From Pseudoxanthomonas sp. J35 (GTDB taxonomy: Bacteria > Pseudomonadota > Gammaproteobacteria > Xanthomonadales > Xanthomonadaceae), in assembly GCF_000513995.1 (NCBI RefSeq), contig NZ_AZVB01000011.1:62138-126137 (forward strand): a stretch of 64,000 nt of DNA, read 5' to 3'. Under the pieces are notes generated by a model, which ran no database searches, was not told the DNA's origin, and was given only the letters and a program-made list of their open reading frames with translations. Shown here piece after piece: positions 1 to 8,279 of this stretch; the first letter of the stretch is position 1, and every line of letters begins with the position of its first letter. The translations under genes and the position numbers were made by a program.

Positions 1-1116
1 GCGGTCGTACAGGTACAGCTCGCCCGGATTGCTGTCGCTGTAGACGGCGACGATGATCTTGCGGCCGTCCTGGGTGTGGCTGGAGAAGTCGACCATCTCG
101 CCCGGGAACGCGTCGGCCAGCGACACGTACAGCTCGGCGTCCGGATGGGTCTCGTCGATCAGCTGGACCTGCGGCGCGCCGGCCTCGGTGACTACGCCCA
201 GCAGGGTCTTGCCGTCGGTGGACCACAGGTAGTCGGAGATCTCCGCGACCGGATCCTGGAACAGCTGCCTGAACTCGCCGGTGGCCACGTCCAGGGTGCC
301 GATGGCCGGCGGCGACTTGTTGTCGCTCTGGATGGCGTAGACGGTGCCGTCCTCGGTGACCTGCTCGACCCACAGGTGCTTGCCGTCGGTCCTGGAGGCA
401 TTCACCAGGGTCCATTCGCGGCCGTCGCGGCGGTACAGCTCGGTGCGCTCGTCGTATTCGCCTTCCTCGTCGCGGCTGGACGAGCACACCGAGAAGCGCG
501 GCTGCTTCTGCGCGTCGAGGACGATGTCGCAGTTTTCCTTGGGCGCGCGGGCCAGCGGGGTGCGGCGGCCGCTGATGGTGTCCAGCAGGACCAGCTCGGT
601 GCCGGCGCCTTCGGTGGAGCGCGGCGTGGACGCGCGCATGACCACGTTCACGTCGTCGTCCTTGAGCGTGTCGACCAGGCTGAAGCGGGCGCTGCCGACG
701 GCCTTGCTGCGCTGGGTGGCGTCGCGGGTGCCGTAGAAGATCAGCGGGCGGGGCAGGGTGCCGTCGGCGTTGACGGCGAACCATTCGCCGGTGGAGAACG
801 GCTGCGCATAGCCGCCCATCTTGCGCACGGCGTTGAACATCAGCCGTTCCGGACTGACCCAGTAGAAGGCGCCGACGCTCTTCTTGTCCGGGAGCTGGTT
901 GACCTTGAGGATCTTCAGGTCGGAGGTGCGCATCACGGTCAGCACGTCCTGGTCGCCGTAGTCGACGGTGATGGCCAGGTAGTCGCCGTTGGGCGAGATC
1001 TTCGCGGTGCTGTACAGCGGATGCTTGACGAATTCCTCGACCGGCAGCGGCTGGGCCGCGGCGGCCACGCCGGGCAGGAGGGCCAGCGCCAGCAGGGCTG
1101 CGTGCATCTTCTTCAT
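1..1116 (-). CDS. S9-family (prolyl oligopeptidase-like) peptidase, N-terminal part
   Basis: 372 codons run from the ATG at 1116 to the window edge with no stop, so the C-terminal part is missing. The product starts with a Sec signal (MKKMHAALLALALLPGVAAA) and continues as WD/beta-propeller-like sequence (segments such as TAKISPNGDYLAI and FYWVSPERLMFNA). This matches the propeller half of secreted dipeptidyl-aminopeptidase/acylaminoacyl-peptidase enzymes. The Ser-Asp-His hydrolase domain would lie outside the window. An AAAGGA Shine-Dalgarno lies just upstream. The gene is downstream of, and co-oriented with, a TonB-dependent receptor, but a hairpin terminator separates them. Periplasmic peptide breakdown is inferred from the family; the catalytic residues cannot be checked here. 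Confidence 0.85.
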   Translation of the reverse strand, partial: MKKMHAALLALALLPGVAAAAQPLPVEEFVKHPLYSTAKISPNGDYLAITVDYGDQDVLTVMRTSDLKILKVNQLPDKKSVGAFYWVSPERLMFNAVRKMGGYAQPFSTGEWFAVNADGTLPRPLIFYGTRDATQRSKAVGSARFSLVDTLKDDDVNVVMRASTPRSTEGAGTELVLLDTISGRRTPLARAPKENCDIVLDAQKQPRFSVCSSSRDEEGEYDERTELYRRDGREWTLVNASRTDGKHLWVEQVTEDGTVYAIQSDNKSPPAIGTLDVATGEFRQLFQDPVAEISDYLWSTDGKTLLGVVTEAGAPQVQLIDETHPDAELYVSLADAFPGEMVDFSSHTQDGRKIIVAVYSDSNPGELYLYDR

Positions 1117-1146
1117 CGGGAGTCCTTTCGATGGTGGGTGACAGAG

Positions 1147-1172
1147 AAAAGCCCGGCTTGCACCGGGCTTTT
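1147..1172 (-). terminator. Rho-independent terminator after the TonB receptor
   Basis: A perfect 10-bp inverted repeat (AAAAGCCCGG, six-base loop, CCGGGCTTTT) lies 28 bases past the receptor stop. On the minus strand it ends in a short T run. Confidence 0.8.
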
Positions 1173-1199
1173 CCCTTGTTGCAGGTCCTTCGCCGGGGC

Positions 1200-4109
1200 T
1201 TAGAACCGGTACGCGATGCTCACGTAGTAGCGGCGACCCAGCGGGTCGGCGCCCAGCCAGGGATTGAAGAACGGATAGGCGGTGTAGCTGTTGTCCTCGC
1301 GGTACTGGTTGTCCAGCACGTTGACGACCTGCAGCTGGGCCTGGACGTTCGGGCCGAACTTCTTGGCCAGGGTCAGGTTGTACAGCATGTACGGCTGCAG
1401 GCGCGGACCGTAGTAGCCGCCGGCCGAGTTGCGGCCGGCCACTTCGGCGCGCGACCAGGCCGAGCCGTAGCGGGTGCCGAACACGGTGGTGGTCCAGTCG
1501 CCGTACATCCAGCTCACGCTGCCGCGGGCGCGGCTACGCTCCGGATACCAGTAGTTCTGGCTCGGCGGCAGGTCGCGGTAATCGACCAGGTCGTCCGTCG
1601 GCTCCTGCTTGAACTTGTTGCTCAGCTGCAGCGAGTACGACAGGTCGAAGTTGAACGAACCCAGGCGGTCGGTATTCAGACGGTACTTGTAGCTCGCGTC
1701 GATACCGGTGGTGTCCTGCAGCGCGGTGTTGATGTACGAGTTGTTGATCCGCTGGATGCGCAGGTGGTCCGGGGTGCCGGGGGCGTCGATACGGGTGATC
1801 AGGCCGTACAGGCTCTGGCAGAACGCGTTGTCCGGAGCCGGCGAACCGTCGGCGTAGGTACCCAGGCGGCAGGCGGCTTCGCGCTGCAGCAGGGTGCCCG
1901 CGTCGAACTGCGAGGCAGCGTCCTTCAGGCGGATGCGGTACCAGTCGACCGACAGGGACATGTCGTCGACGATGTCCCACACGAAGCCGGCGGTCCAGGA
2001 CTCGCCTTCTTCTTCCTTCAGGCCCGGGTTGCCGGCGATGAGGGTCTGCGACTGGTAGATGGTCGGGTCGCCGGTGACGTTGCACTGGGTGCGGGTACGC
2101 GGCCCCAGGGCCTGGGCGACGCCGACGCCGGCACGGCAGGCGTACTCGTCGAGGATGCTCGAGTACGAGGCAGCACCCTGCGCGTAGATCAGCTGCATGT
2201 CCGGCGCGCGGAAGCTGGTGGCGTACGAACCGCGGACCAGCAGGCGGTCCGCCGGACGCCACTCGAGGCCGAAGTTGTAGGTGGTGGCCGCGTCGACGTC
2301 GGAGATGTCGTCGTACTTGTCCCAACGGGCCGCGATCTGCGCGCTCAGCGAGTTCAGGATCGGCACGCGGACTTCGGCGCCGATGGCGTAGCGGTCGCGC
2401 TCGCCGTGGGTCTCGCCCGAGCTGGTCAGGTTGTAGATCGTCTGGTCGTCGAGCGGACGCAGCTGGTTGGTACGCGGGTCGCTCAGCAGGTCGGTGGTCT
2501 GGCGGTTCCACTCCAGCACGCCGGCGAAGCCGACCGAGCCGGCAGGCAGCTCGAAGAGGTCGCCGCTGACGTTGAAGTTGACGTTGGAGACGGTGCTCTC
2601 GCCGCGGTTGACCACGCGCGTCGCGAACGAGCGGTAGATCTCCGGGGTGATCGGGCTGTTCCAGCGGTCCAGGTTCAGGGCGTGGGCCGCGTAGCCGCTC
2701 ACGTAACCCAGGCGCGGGCCGAGGAAGTAGTCATGCACGGCCTTGGCCAGCAGGCGCGGGCGGTCGGCTTCGTAGTTGTACAGGCCGTAGCTGGCGCTCA
2801 GTTCCCAGTCGAAGCGGTCGGCGAACACGCCCTGGATGCCGGCGGCGACGTCGTAGCTGTACTCGTCGTACAGGGTCGAGGCCGCTTCCGGGCCGCCCAG
2901 CTCTTGCGGGGTGAAGATGCGCTGCAGCTGCAGGAAGTTCCGCGCCTGGGTGTCGTAGTAGTACACCGAGGTGCCGCCCGACGCGGTGGTGTTGAAGCGG
3001 TCGCCGCTGGTGCCCCAGAACTCGGTGCCGCCGCTCGACTTGGCCTTCGTCGAGTAGTAGTTCGCGCTGGCGAACAGGCGGGTGGTGTCGGTGATGTCGA
3101 ACGTGCCGTAGCCGTAGGTGGAGTAGAACTGGCGCTTGTTCGAGATCGAGCGCGAGGCGCTGGTGGTGAAGGAACCGCAGATGTCGCCGCGGGTCGCGCT
3201 CTTGTAGGCCACCATGTTCATCGCTTCGCACGCCGCGGCGCCCGGGAAGAACGCGTTGGTGCCGACCGCGCCGTCGCCCACGTTGGCGCCACGGATGGCG
3301 ATATGCGACAGCGACGGGGCCGCCAGGTCGCCCAGCGGGCCGTGGCGGGTATCGGACATGAAGTGGCGCTGGTCGGCGAACACCGGCTCGCGGTCGGAGT
3401 ACTGGAAGGCCCACACGGCGCTCCAGCGGTCGCCGGTCTTGCCGCCGGTGAACTCGAGGTTGACCGAGTCGCCACCGCCCTCGGCAGTGGTGCCGGTGGT
3501 CAGGCGGACGAAGTTGCCGTCGTAGTTCTCGCGCAGGACGATGTTCACTACGCCGGCGACGGCGTCGGAACCGTAGATCGCCGAGGCGCCGCCGGTCAGG
3601 ACTTCGATGCGCTCGACGATCGAGCTCGGGATCGCAGCGACGTTGACGATGTTGTTGTCGCGGTTGTACGGCTGCGGGTACTGGGCCGGGCGGCGGCCGT
3701 TGATCAGGGTCAGGGTGTAGCCCGGGCCCAGGTTGCGCAGGTTGACCACCTGGGCGTTCGGGGTGAAGCCGGTCACGCCCAGGTCGCCGGTGAACGAACT
3801 GGTGGTGTTCTGGCTCAGCGTCTGCAGCATGTCGCCGACGGTCTGGAAGCCTTCACGGTCGATCTCCGCGCGGGTGATGACCATGACCGGCGCCGGGCCT
3901 TCGATCTCGGAGCGCTTGATGCGCGAACCGACCACCGAGACGCGGTCCAGGGTGGTGGCGCCCTGGCTGGAGGTCTGCTGGTTGGTGGAGGTGTTCGACT
4001 CCTCGGTCTGGCCGTCCTGGGCGAACGCAGCGCCGGCCAGCGGCAGCATGAGCGCGGTCAGGAGGGCGGCCGAGAGACGGTGCCTTGCGGGTGCAGGCGC
4101 GTATTTCAT
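1200..4109 (-). CDS. TonB-dependent receptor
   Basis: 969-residue outer-membrane receptor. A signal peptide (residues 1-30, cleaved after AGAAFA) is followed by an acidic/Gln-Thr-rich linker, a TonB-box-like LDRVSVVGSRI stretch near residue 54, and a plug domain (about 65-190, with ITGGASAIYGSDAVAGVVNIVL-type features). The rest is a beta-barrel ending in the terminal Phe expected for BAM-assembled proteins (SIAYRF). Arrangement and length fit the large xanthomonad receptors with a Q/N-rich N-terminus, which often take up oligopeptides or glycans. The substrate cannot be read from sequence. The S9 peptidase downstream would fit peptide uptake and digestion, but that is inference. An internal hairpin overlaps its ribosome-binding region. 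Confidence 0.93.
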   Translation of the reverse strand: MKYAPAPARHRLSAALLTALMLPLAGAAFAQDGQTEESNTSTNQQTSSQGATTLDRVSVVGSRIKRSEIEGPAPVMVITRAEIDREGFQTVGDMLQTLSQNTTSSFTGDLGVTGFTPNAQVVNLRNLGPGYTLTLINGRRPAQYPQPYNRDNNIVNVAAIPSSIVERIEVLTGGASAIYGSDAVAGVVNIVLRENYDGNFVRLTTGTTAEGGGDSVNLEFTGGKTGDRWSAVWAFQYSDREPVFADQRHFMSDTRHGPLGDLAAPSLSHIAIRGANVGDGAVGTNAFFPGAAACEAMNMVAYKSATRGDICGSFTTSASRSISNKRQFYSTYGYGTFDITDTTRLFASANYYSTKAKSSGGTEFWGTSGDRFNTTASGGTSVYYYDTQARNFLQLQRIFTPQELGGPEAASTLYDEYSYDVAAGIQGVFADRFDWELSASYGLYNYEADRPRLLAKAVHDYFLGPRLGYVSGYAAHALNLDRWNSPITPEIYRSFATRVVNRGESTVSNVNFNVSGDLFELPAGSVGFAGVLEWNRQTTDLLSDPRTNQLRPLDDQTIYNLTSSGETHGERDRYAIGAEVRVPILNSLSAQIAARWDKYDDISDVDAATTYNFGLEWRPADRLLVRGSYATSFRAPDMQLIYAQGAASYSSILDEYACRAGVGVAQALGPRTRTQCNVTGDPTIYQSQTLIAGNPGLKEEEGESWTAGFVWDIVDDMSLSVDWYRIRLKDAASQFDAGTLLQREAACRLGTYADGSPAPDNAFCQSLYGLITRIDAPGTPDHLRIQRINNSYINTALQDTTGIDASYKYRLNTDRLGSFNFDLSYSLQLSNKFKQEPTDDLVDYRDLPPSQNYWYPERSRARGSVSWMYGDWTTTVFGTRYGSAWSRAEVAGRNSAGGYYGPRLQPYMLYNLTLAKKFGPNVQAQLQVVNVLDNQYREDNSYTAYPFFNPWLGADPLGRRYYVSIAYRF

Positions 4110-4112
4110 TAT

Positions 4113-4126
4113 TTAGGTTCCCCTAA
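4113..4126 (-). promoter_or_regulatory. Small hairpin over the receptor ribosome-binding region
   Basis: TTAGG-N4-CCTAA is a perfect short inverted repeat beginning 4 bases upstream of the receptor ATG. On the minus strand the loop is GGAA, so the hairpin would hold the Shine-Dalgarno. Function is inferred. The rest of the divergent region to 4271 is unusually AT-rich (4200-4245) and probably holds promoters for both directions; no convincing -35/-10 pair was seen. Confidence 0.35.
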
Positions 4127-4271
4127 GTCATTGATCTAACATCGGCCACCACTCCCGAGGCCGAACCTGAATGAGGCCCCAACAGCGGGCCTGAACGGAC
4201 ATTAACACGCTTTTAATTCCATTTGTATCCGTTTGTCACAATGACCTTGTGACTACCTCCGCGACAAAGCC

Positions 4272-5342
4272 ATGACCCCCGTGACCGATTTCATCCAGTC
4301 CCTCCAGAACCTCCATGATCCCGTCACGGGACTGGCCCTGGCGCCGCCCCGCGCGCGCTGGGAGGCCAGGCCTTCCGGCAGCGCCTGCCAGGTCGAACTG
4401 ACCACCGGTTGGCCGCTGGGCCCGGTGCCGCAGGCCCTGGTGGCGCAGGTCGAGGCTGCCGCCGCGGCCCATGGCTTCGCTGCGGCCAGGCTCGAGGTGC
4501 ACAACCGGGTTGCCGCCCATGCGGTGCAGGCCGGCCTGTCGCCGCTGCCGCGGGTGCGCAACGTGATCGCGGTGGGCTCGGGCAAGGGCGGGGTGGGCAA
4601 GTCCACGACCGCGGTGAACCTGGCGCTGGCGCTGGCGCGGCTGGGTGCGCGGGTCGGCGTGCTGGACGCCGACGTCTACGGGCCGAGCGTACCGGCCATG
4701 CTGGGCCTGTCGGGGCGGCCGGAGAGCCCGGACGACAAGTCGATCGAGCCGATGCGGGCGTTCGGGGTGGAGGCGATGTCGATCGGGCTGCTGGTCGACA
4801 CCGACACGCCGATGATCTGGCGCGGCCCGATGGCGACCTCGGCGCTGACCCAGCTGTTCACCGACACGCACTGGGGCGACCTGGACTACCTGCTGATCGA
4901 CCTGCCGCCGGGCACCGGCGACATCCAGCTGACCCTGGCGCAGAAGATCCCGGTGGCCGGCGCGGTGATCGTCACCACGCCGCAGGAGATCGCCACGCTC
5001 GACGCGCGCAAGGCGCTGAAGATGTTCGAGAAGGTCAATGTGCCGGTGCTGGGCATCGTCGAGAACATGGCGGTGCACGTGTGCAGCAATTGCGGGCACG
5101 TGGAGCACCTGTTCGGGCAGGGCGGGGCGCAGACGATGGCCGAGCGCTACGGCGTGCCGCTGCTGGGTTCGCTGCCGCTGGACCTGCAGATCCGCGAGCA
5201 GGGCGACGTTGGCACGCCGGTGGTCGCGGCGGCGCCGGATTCGGCCCCGGCGCAGGCCTACCTGCGTGCGGCGCAGGCCATGGCGGCGCAGCTGGCCGGC
5301 CGCCCGCGGGCCTCGATCCCGATCGCCTCGACGCTGGCTTGA
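4272..5342 (+). CDS. apbC: Iron-sulfur cluster carrier protein, Mrp/ApbC family
   Basis: 356-residue P-loop ATPase that carries and transfers Fe-S clusters in the cytoplasm. A short N-terminal DUF59-like region (residues 1-90) precedes the deviant Walker A GSGKGGVGKST (about residues 102-112). LDADVYGPSVPAMLG and the DLPPGTGD motif (about residues 213-220) follow. The conserved CSNC pair (about residue 273) provides the cluster-binding cysteines. Length and order match Mrp/NBP35-type proteins. It is divergent from the TonB receptor. No clear Shine-Dalgarno precedes the ATG. Confidence 0.94.
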   Translation: MTPVTDFIQSLQNLHDPVTGLALAPPRARWEARPSGSACQVELTTGWPLGPVPQALVAQVEAAAAAHGFAAARLEVHNRVAAHAVQAGLSPLPRVRNVIAVGSGKGGVGKSTTAVNLALALARLGARVGVLDADVYGPSVPAMLGLSGRPESPDDKSIEPMRAFGVEAMSIGLLVDTDTPMIWRGPMATSALTQLFTDTHWGDLDYLLIDLPPGTGDIQLTLAQKIPVAGAVIVTTPQEIATLDARKALKMFEKVNVPVLGIVENMAVHVCSNCGHVEHLFGQGGAQTMAERYGVPLLGSLPLDLQIREQGDVGTPVVAAAPDSAPAQAYLRAAQAMAAQLAGRPRASIPIASTLA

Positions 5343-5384
5343 TCCGGCGGCGTCGGGCGGAAGGGCGGAGACAGCAACGGCAAC

Positions 5385-5560
5385 GGCGTTGCGGGCGTCG
5401 GCTTCGGACGGAGCCGCGGCGCTCCGCGGGGATGGCGCATCACGCGGTTCCGCCATCCATGGCTCCAACGCGCGAGCGCAGCACATCCATGTGCTGCTTG
5501 TGCCACGCCCCCGGAGCACCGCGTCCTCGGGGACGTCCGGGTCGTGGCTTCGTTCTTTAG
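5385..5560 (-). repeat. Branched palindromic repeat, copy A
   Basis: The reverse complement aligns over about 170 bases with 55920-56095. Shared blocks are CAGCACATGGATGTGCTG, CGCGCGTTGGAGCCATGGAT, GGCGGAACCGCG and CCGCGGCTCC. An internal hairpin (GCAGCACAT/ATGTGCTGC) and a degraded outer stem are visible. It lies in opposite orientation to copy B. Confidence 0.75.
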
Positions 5561-5606
5561 CTCCCCCTTCTGGACGAGGGGCCATCGAAGGCGTGCGGTG
5601 CATCCT

Positions 5607-5630
5607 GTAGAGCGGGGCTTGCCCCGCTGC
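5607..5630 (+). repeat. GTAG-headed REP palindrome
   Basis: GTAG followed by the inverted repeat AGCGGGGC-TT-GCCCCGCT. This resembles the SMAG REPs of Stenotrophomonas. It is the reference copy for the other REPs in the window. Confidence 0.8.
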
Positions 5631-5723
5631 TTCTCATGCGGCCGGGGACATCCACCGGCCGCGGGCATCCGCCAGCCCGTGAAGGCCAATGCGCGCGCAT
5701 GTGCAGCCGGCCCGGCGGCCCTC

Positions 5724-5729
5724 TACAAT
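5724..5729 (+). promoter_or_regulatory. Candidate -10 box for dcd
   Basis: TACAAT, 37 bases upstream of the dcd ATG, in the TAATnCC-like context that recurs before several genes here. No good -35 is visible. Confidence 0.4.
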
Positions 5730-5765
5730 CGCCCGTTCACGGGCCAGGCCCGCAGGGAATACCGC

Positions 5766-6341
<576 letters not shown>

Positions 6342-6360
6342 CGGTCCCGGCTGGTCGAGG

Positions 6361-6387
6361 GAAGGGCGCGGATTTCCGCGCCCTTTC
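6361..6387 (+). terminator. Rho-independent terminator after dcd
   Basis: GAAGGGCGCGGA and TCCGCGCCCTTTC pair in a 12-bp stem with a 2-3 base loop, 20 bases after the dcd stop. It is followed by a weak T tract. Confidence 0.75.
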
Positions 6388-6415
6388 ATGTTGCGTCGGC
6401 GGTGGCTGGTCTGGT

Positions 6416-6439
6416 GTAGAGCGGGGCTTGCCCCGCTGC
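6416..6439 (+). repeat. GTAG REP palindrome
   Basis: Identical to the 24-base core at 5607-5630. It is the first of three REPs between the convergent dcd and LiaF-like genes. Confidence 0.8.
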
Positions 6440-6447
6440 TGCCCGCC

Positions 6448-6611
6448 GTCGATCCGCCTGGAGCGGGTGAGGGCCCGGGTGTGGGTTCGCCGGGCGTGGG
6501 TAGCGGGCAAGCCCCGCTCTACGGGACGACGTTGATCCGCCTGCCGGGGCGCTGGTGCCGTCCCGGGTGTGGTTTCGCCACGCGTGGGTAGCGGGGCAAG
6601 CCCCGCTCTAC
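6448..6611 (-). repeat. Two tandem 83-base units, each ending in an inverted GTAG REP
   Basis: Units starting GTCGATCCGCCTG (6448) and GTTGATCCGCCTG (6531) share GGGTGTGG-TTCGCC and end in a minus-strand REP (6501-6522 and 6589-6611). The first REP has lost one G from its stem. Confidence 0.7.
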
Positions 6612-6772
6612 CGGCGCTTGAGCAGCATGCCGACGCCGACGGCGACCAGGATCGCCGGCCACCAGGTGGCCAGCAGGGTGCCCAGCCCGCTGTCGATCCA
6701 TCCCAGGTTGCGGGCCAGGAAGAACAGGCCCAGGACGATCAGGACGAGCGCGGCGAAGACGTTGGAGCCCAT
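6608..6772 (-). CDS. 54-residue LiaF/DUF5668-like membrane protein
   Basis: A short gene starting MGSNVFAALVLIVLGLFFLA and ending VGVGMLLKRR, with two hydrophobic segments (about residues 5-21 and 33-50) joined by an ARNLGWIDSG turn. The IVLGLFFLARNLGW...WWPAILVAVGVGMLL pattern matches the two-helix LiaI-LiaF-like transmembrane domain (DUF5668). Its TAG stop comes from the GTAG head of the adjacent REP, so the element has supplied or replaced the end of the gene. It has no strong Shine-Dalgarno. Inner-membrane location is inferred. Confidence 0.7.
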   Translation of the reverse strand: MGSNVFAALVLIVLGLFFLARNLGWIDSGLGTLLATWWPAILVAVGVGMLLKRR

Positions 6773-6806
6773 GGTGGCGAGGTCGGCGGTCGGGGAAGGA
6801 GGGCGC

Positions 6807-7214
6807 CTATCCTAGCCGCGAACGCCACAGCGCCGCACGCGCCTGCAGCGCGTCGGCCTCGAAGCGCTGCATCGGTCCGCTGCCCCATACCGGGCCCGGC
6901 CAGGCCGCGTCGCCGGCATGGCGGCCGACCAGGTGCACGTGCAGCTGGCGGACGATGTTGCCGAGCGCGCCGATGTTGAGCTTCTCCACGCCCGGTTCGG
7001 CGCGCAGCAGCTGCGAGACCCGGTTGAGTTCGGCCAGCAGCAGGCGCTGCTGGCTGCCGTCCAGGTCGATCCACTCCGCCGCGCCGGGCACGCGCGGCAC
7101 CAGCAGCAGCCACGGGAAGCGCGTGTCGTCCATCAGCCGCACCTGCGAGAGCGGGCCGTCGGCGATGAACACGCTGTCGGCCGCCAGACGGGACTCCAGT
7201 TCGAACCCGCTCAC
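6807..7214 (-). CDS. HIT-domain protein (histidine triad nucleotide hydrolase family)
   Basis: 135 residues beginning at a GTG that overlaps the dienelactone hydrolase stop (GTGA). The histidine triad LHVHLVGRH near the C-terminus is the nucleotide-phosphate binding and catalytic motif. FADGPLSQVRLMDD and PWLLLVPR are typical of the HIT fold. A longer reading upstream only translates the neighbouring gene out of frame, so the GTG is preferred. It is translationally coupled to the hydrolase. Cytoplasmic; substrate unknown. Confidence 0.88.
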   Translation of the reverse strand: MSGFELESRLAADSVFIADGPLSQVRLMDDTRFPWLLLVPRVPGAAEWIDLDGSQQRLLLAELNRVSQLLRAEPGVEKLNIGALGNIVRQLHVHLVGRHAGDAAWPGPVWGSGPMQRFEADALQARAALWRSRLG

Positions 7215-7909
7215 CGCAGGTGCTCCGCCAGGAAAGCGAGGCTGCGTTCGCGGGCCAGCTCCGCGCTGGGCGCGTGGTAGGCCTTCGGATCGACGTCGCG
7301 GTTGAAGGCGTGTCCGGCCGGATAGGTGTACACCGGCATCGACGGCAGGGCCTCGCGGTGCTTCTGCACCGCCTCGGCGGTAATCGACGGGTCCTGCTCG
7401 CCGAAGTGGAACATCACCGGTGCCCTGGGCTTCGCGACCAGGGCGGGGTCTTCGAGGAACGGCACGTCGCGCGCGCCGTAGTAGGACACCGAGGGCAGGC
7501 CCAGGCGCAGCGCCGACAGCATCGCCACCGTGCCGCCCCAGCAGTAGCCGACCGTGCCGACCGCCTGCGGCGCCTGCGACGCGGCCAGGTGCCTGCGCAG
7601 GTGTCCGGCCGCCGCTTCGACGATCTGCATCGCCGCGTCGATGCCCAGCTGGGCGACCAGTTCGCGGCCGCGGGCGAAGCCGGCTTCGTCGTAGCCCAGT
7701 TCGACGCCGCGCTCGACCGGGTCGAAGAACGCCGGTGCCAGCACCGCGTAACCCTCCGCGGCATAGCCGTCGGCCACCGCACGCACGTGCGGGTTCACCC
7801 CGAAGATCTCCTGGATGACGACCAGGCCGCCTTTCGGCTGGGCAGGAGGTTCGGCCTGCCAGGCCGCGATCGTGCCGGCGGGCGTGTCGAGGGTGGTCCA
7901 TTGGCCCAT
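7211..7909 (-). CDS. Dienelactone hydrolase family protein
   Basis: 232-residue alpha/beta hydrolase. The nucleophile Cys is in GYCWGG (about residue 123), the acid Asp in FGEQDPSI (about 172) and the His in YPAGHAFNRD (about 203). This is the Cys-Asp-His triad of carboxymethylenebutenolidase-like enzymes. QEIFGVN near residue 34 is the usual family signature. First gene of a two-gene unit with the HIT protein. No catabolic pathway genes are nearby, so a general esterase role is as likely as chloro-aromatic degradation. Confidence 0.92.
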   Translation of the reverse strand: MGQWTTLDTPAGTIAAWQAEPPAQPKGGLVVIQEIFGVNPHVRAVADGYAAEGYAVLAPAFFDPVERGVELGYDEAGFARGRELVAQLGIDAAMQIVEAAAGHLRRHLAASQAPQAVGTVGYCWGGTVAMLSALRLGLPSVSYYGARDVPFLEDPALVAKPRAPVMFHFGEQDPSITAEAVQKHREALPSMPVYTYPAGHAFNRDVDPKAYHAPSAELARERSLAFLAEHLR

Positions 7910-7958
7910 GGCTGGCTCCCGTGGAGGGTGGGCCTTCCATTATGGACGCTGGGCGCAT

Positions 7959-8055
7959 GTAGGCCGGAAGGCCGAAGGGAGCAGCCGGCAGCGGACGGGC
8001 GTCATCGCCGGCATGCACGCCTACGCCCCGGATGCGCTTCGCTTATCCGGGCTAC
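7959..8055. repeat. Bipartite GTAG...CTAC element, copy 1
   Basis: It begins GTAGGCCGGAAGGCC and ends in CCCGGATGCGCTTCGCTTAT followed by CCGGGCTAC. The outer GTAG heads therefore face each other. The same right end occurs at 32666-32694 and 55778-55805. Confidence 0.65.
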
Positions 8056-8088
8056 AGGAACGGAAGCCCCTGCCGGTGGGAGTGCTTC

Positions 8089-8110
8089 GTAGAGTCGGGC
8101 TTGCCCGACT
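8089..8110 (+). repeat. GTAG REP, AGTCGGGC variant
   Basis: GTAG followed by AGTCGGGC-TT-GCCCGACT. Same architecture as the 5607 copy with a different stem, and the same variant as the array at 23082. Confidence 0.75.
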
Positions 8111-8141
8111 CCCACCGTCTGGGGGAGCAGCGTGGCATGAG

Positions 8142-8165
8142 GCAGCGGGGTAGGCCCCGCTCTAC
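8142..8165 (-). repeat. GTAG REP, inverted
   Basis: Reverse complement of the 5607-type core with a GTAG-for-CAA loop change. It lies head to head with the REP at 8089. Confidence 0.7.
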
Positions 8166-8218
8166 AGGGGCCCGCCGGCAGCTTGTCTTACGGTCAGGGG
8201 CCGGAAGGGCCGGCCGGG

Positions 8219-8224
8219 TATAAT
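8219..8224 (+). promoter_or_regulatory. -10 box for rimO
   Basis: A perfect TATAAT followed by CCCGCGC, about 55 bases before the rimO ATG. No clear -35. Confidence 0.5.
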
Positions 8225-8279
8225 CCCGCGCCCCCGGCCATGCCGGGTCCGCCACCGTCCCGGCCCCAGTCCAGCGTCC

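Larger units (their letters stand above)
5343..5765. other. 423-base apbC-dcd spacer filled with repeats
   Basis: No gene is supported. It contains copy A of the branched repeat, one GTAG REP (5607-5630) and the dcd promoter region. Short open frames across it are repeat translations. Confidence 0.7.
7910..8279. other. 370-base spacer with REP elements and the rimO promoter
   Basis: No gene is supported. It holds a bipartite GTAG element (7959-8055), two REPs (8089-8110, 8142-8165) and a TATAAT box. Confidence 0.7.

Noticed and set aside
1131-4139. 1002-codon open frame on the plus strand opposite the TonB receptor
   Set aside because: The minus-strand frame has a signal peptide, plug and terminal Phe. 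The plus-strand reading is low-complexity Val/Gly/Arg sequence typical of antisense shadows in GC-rich DNA.
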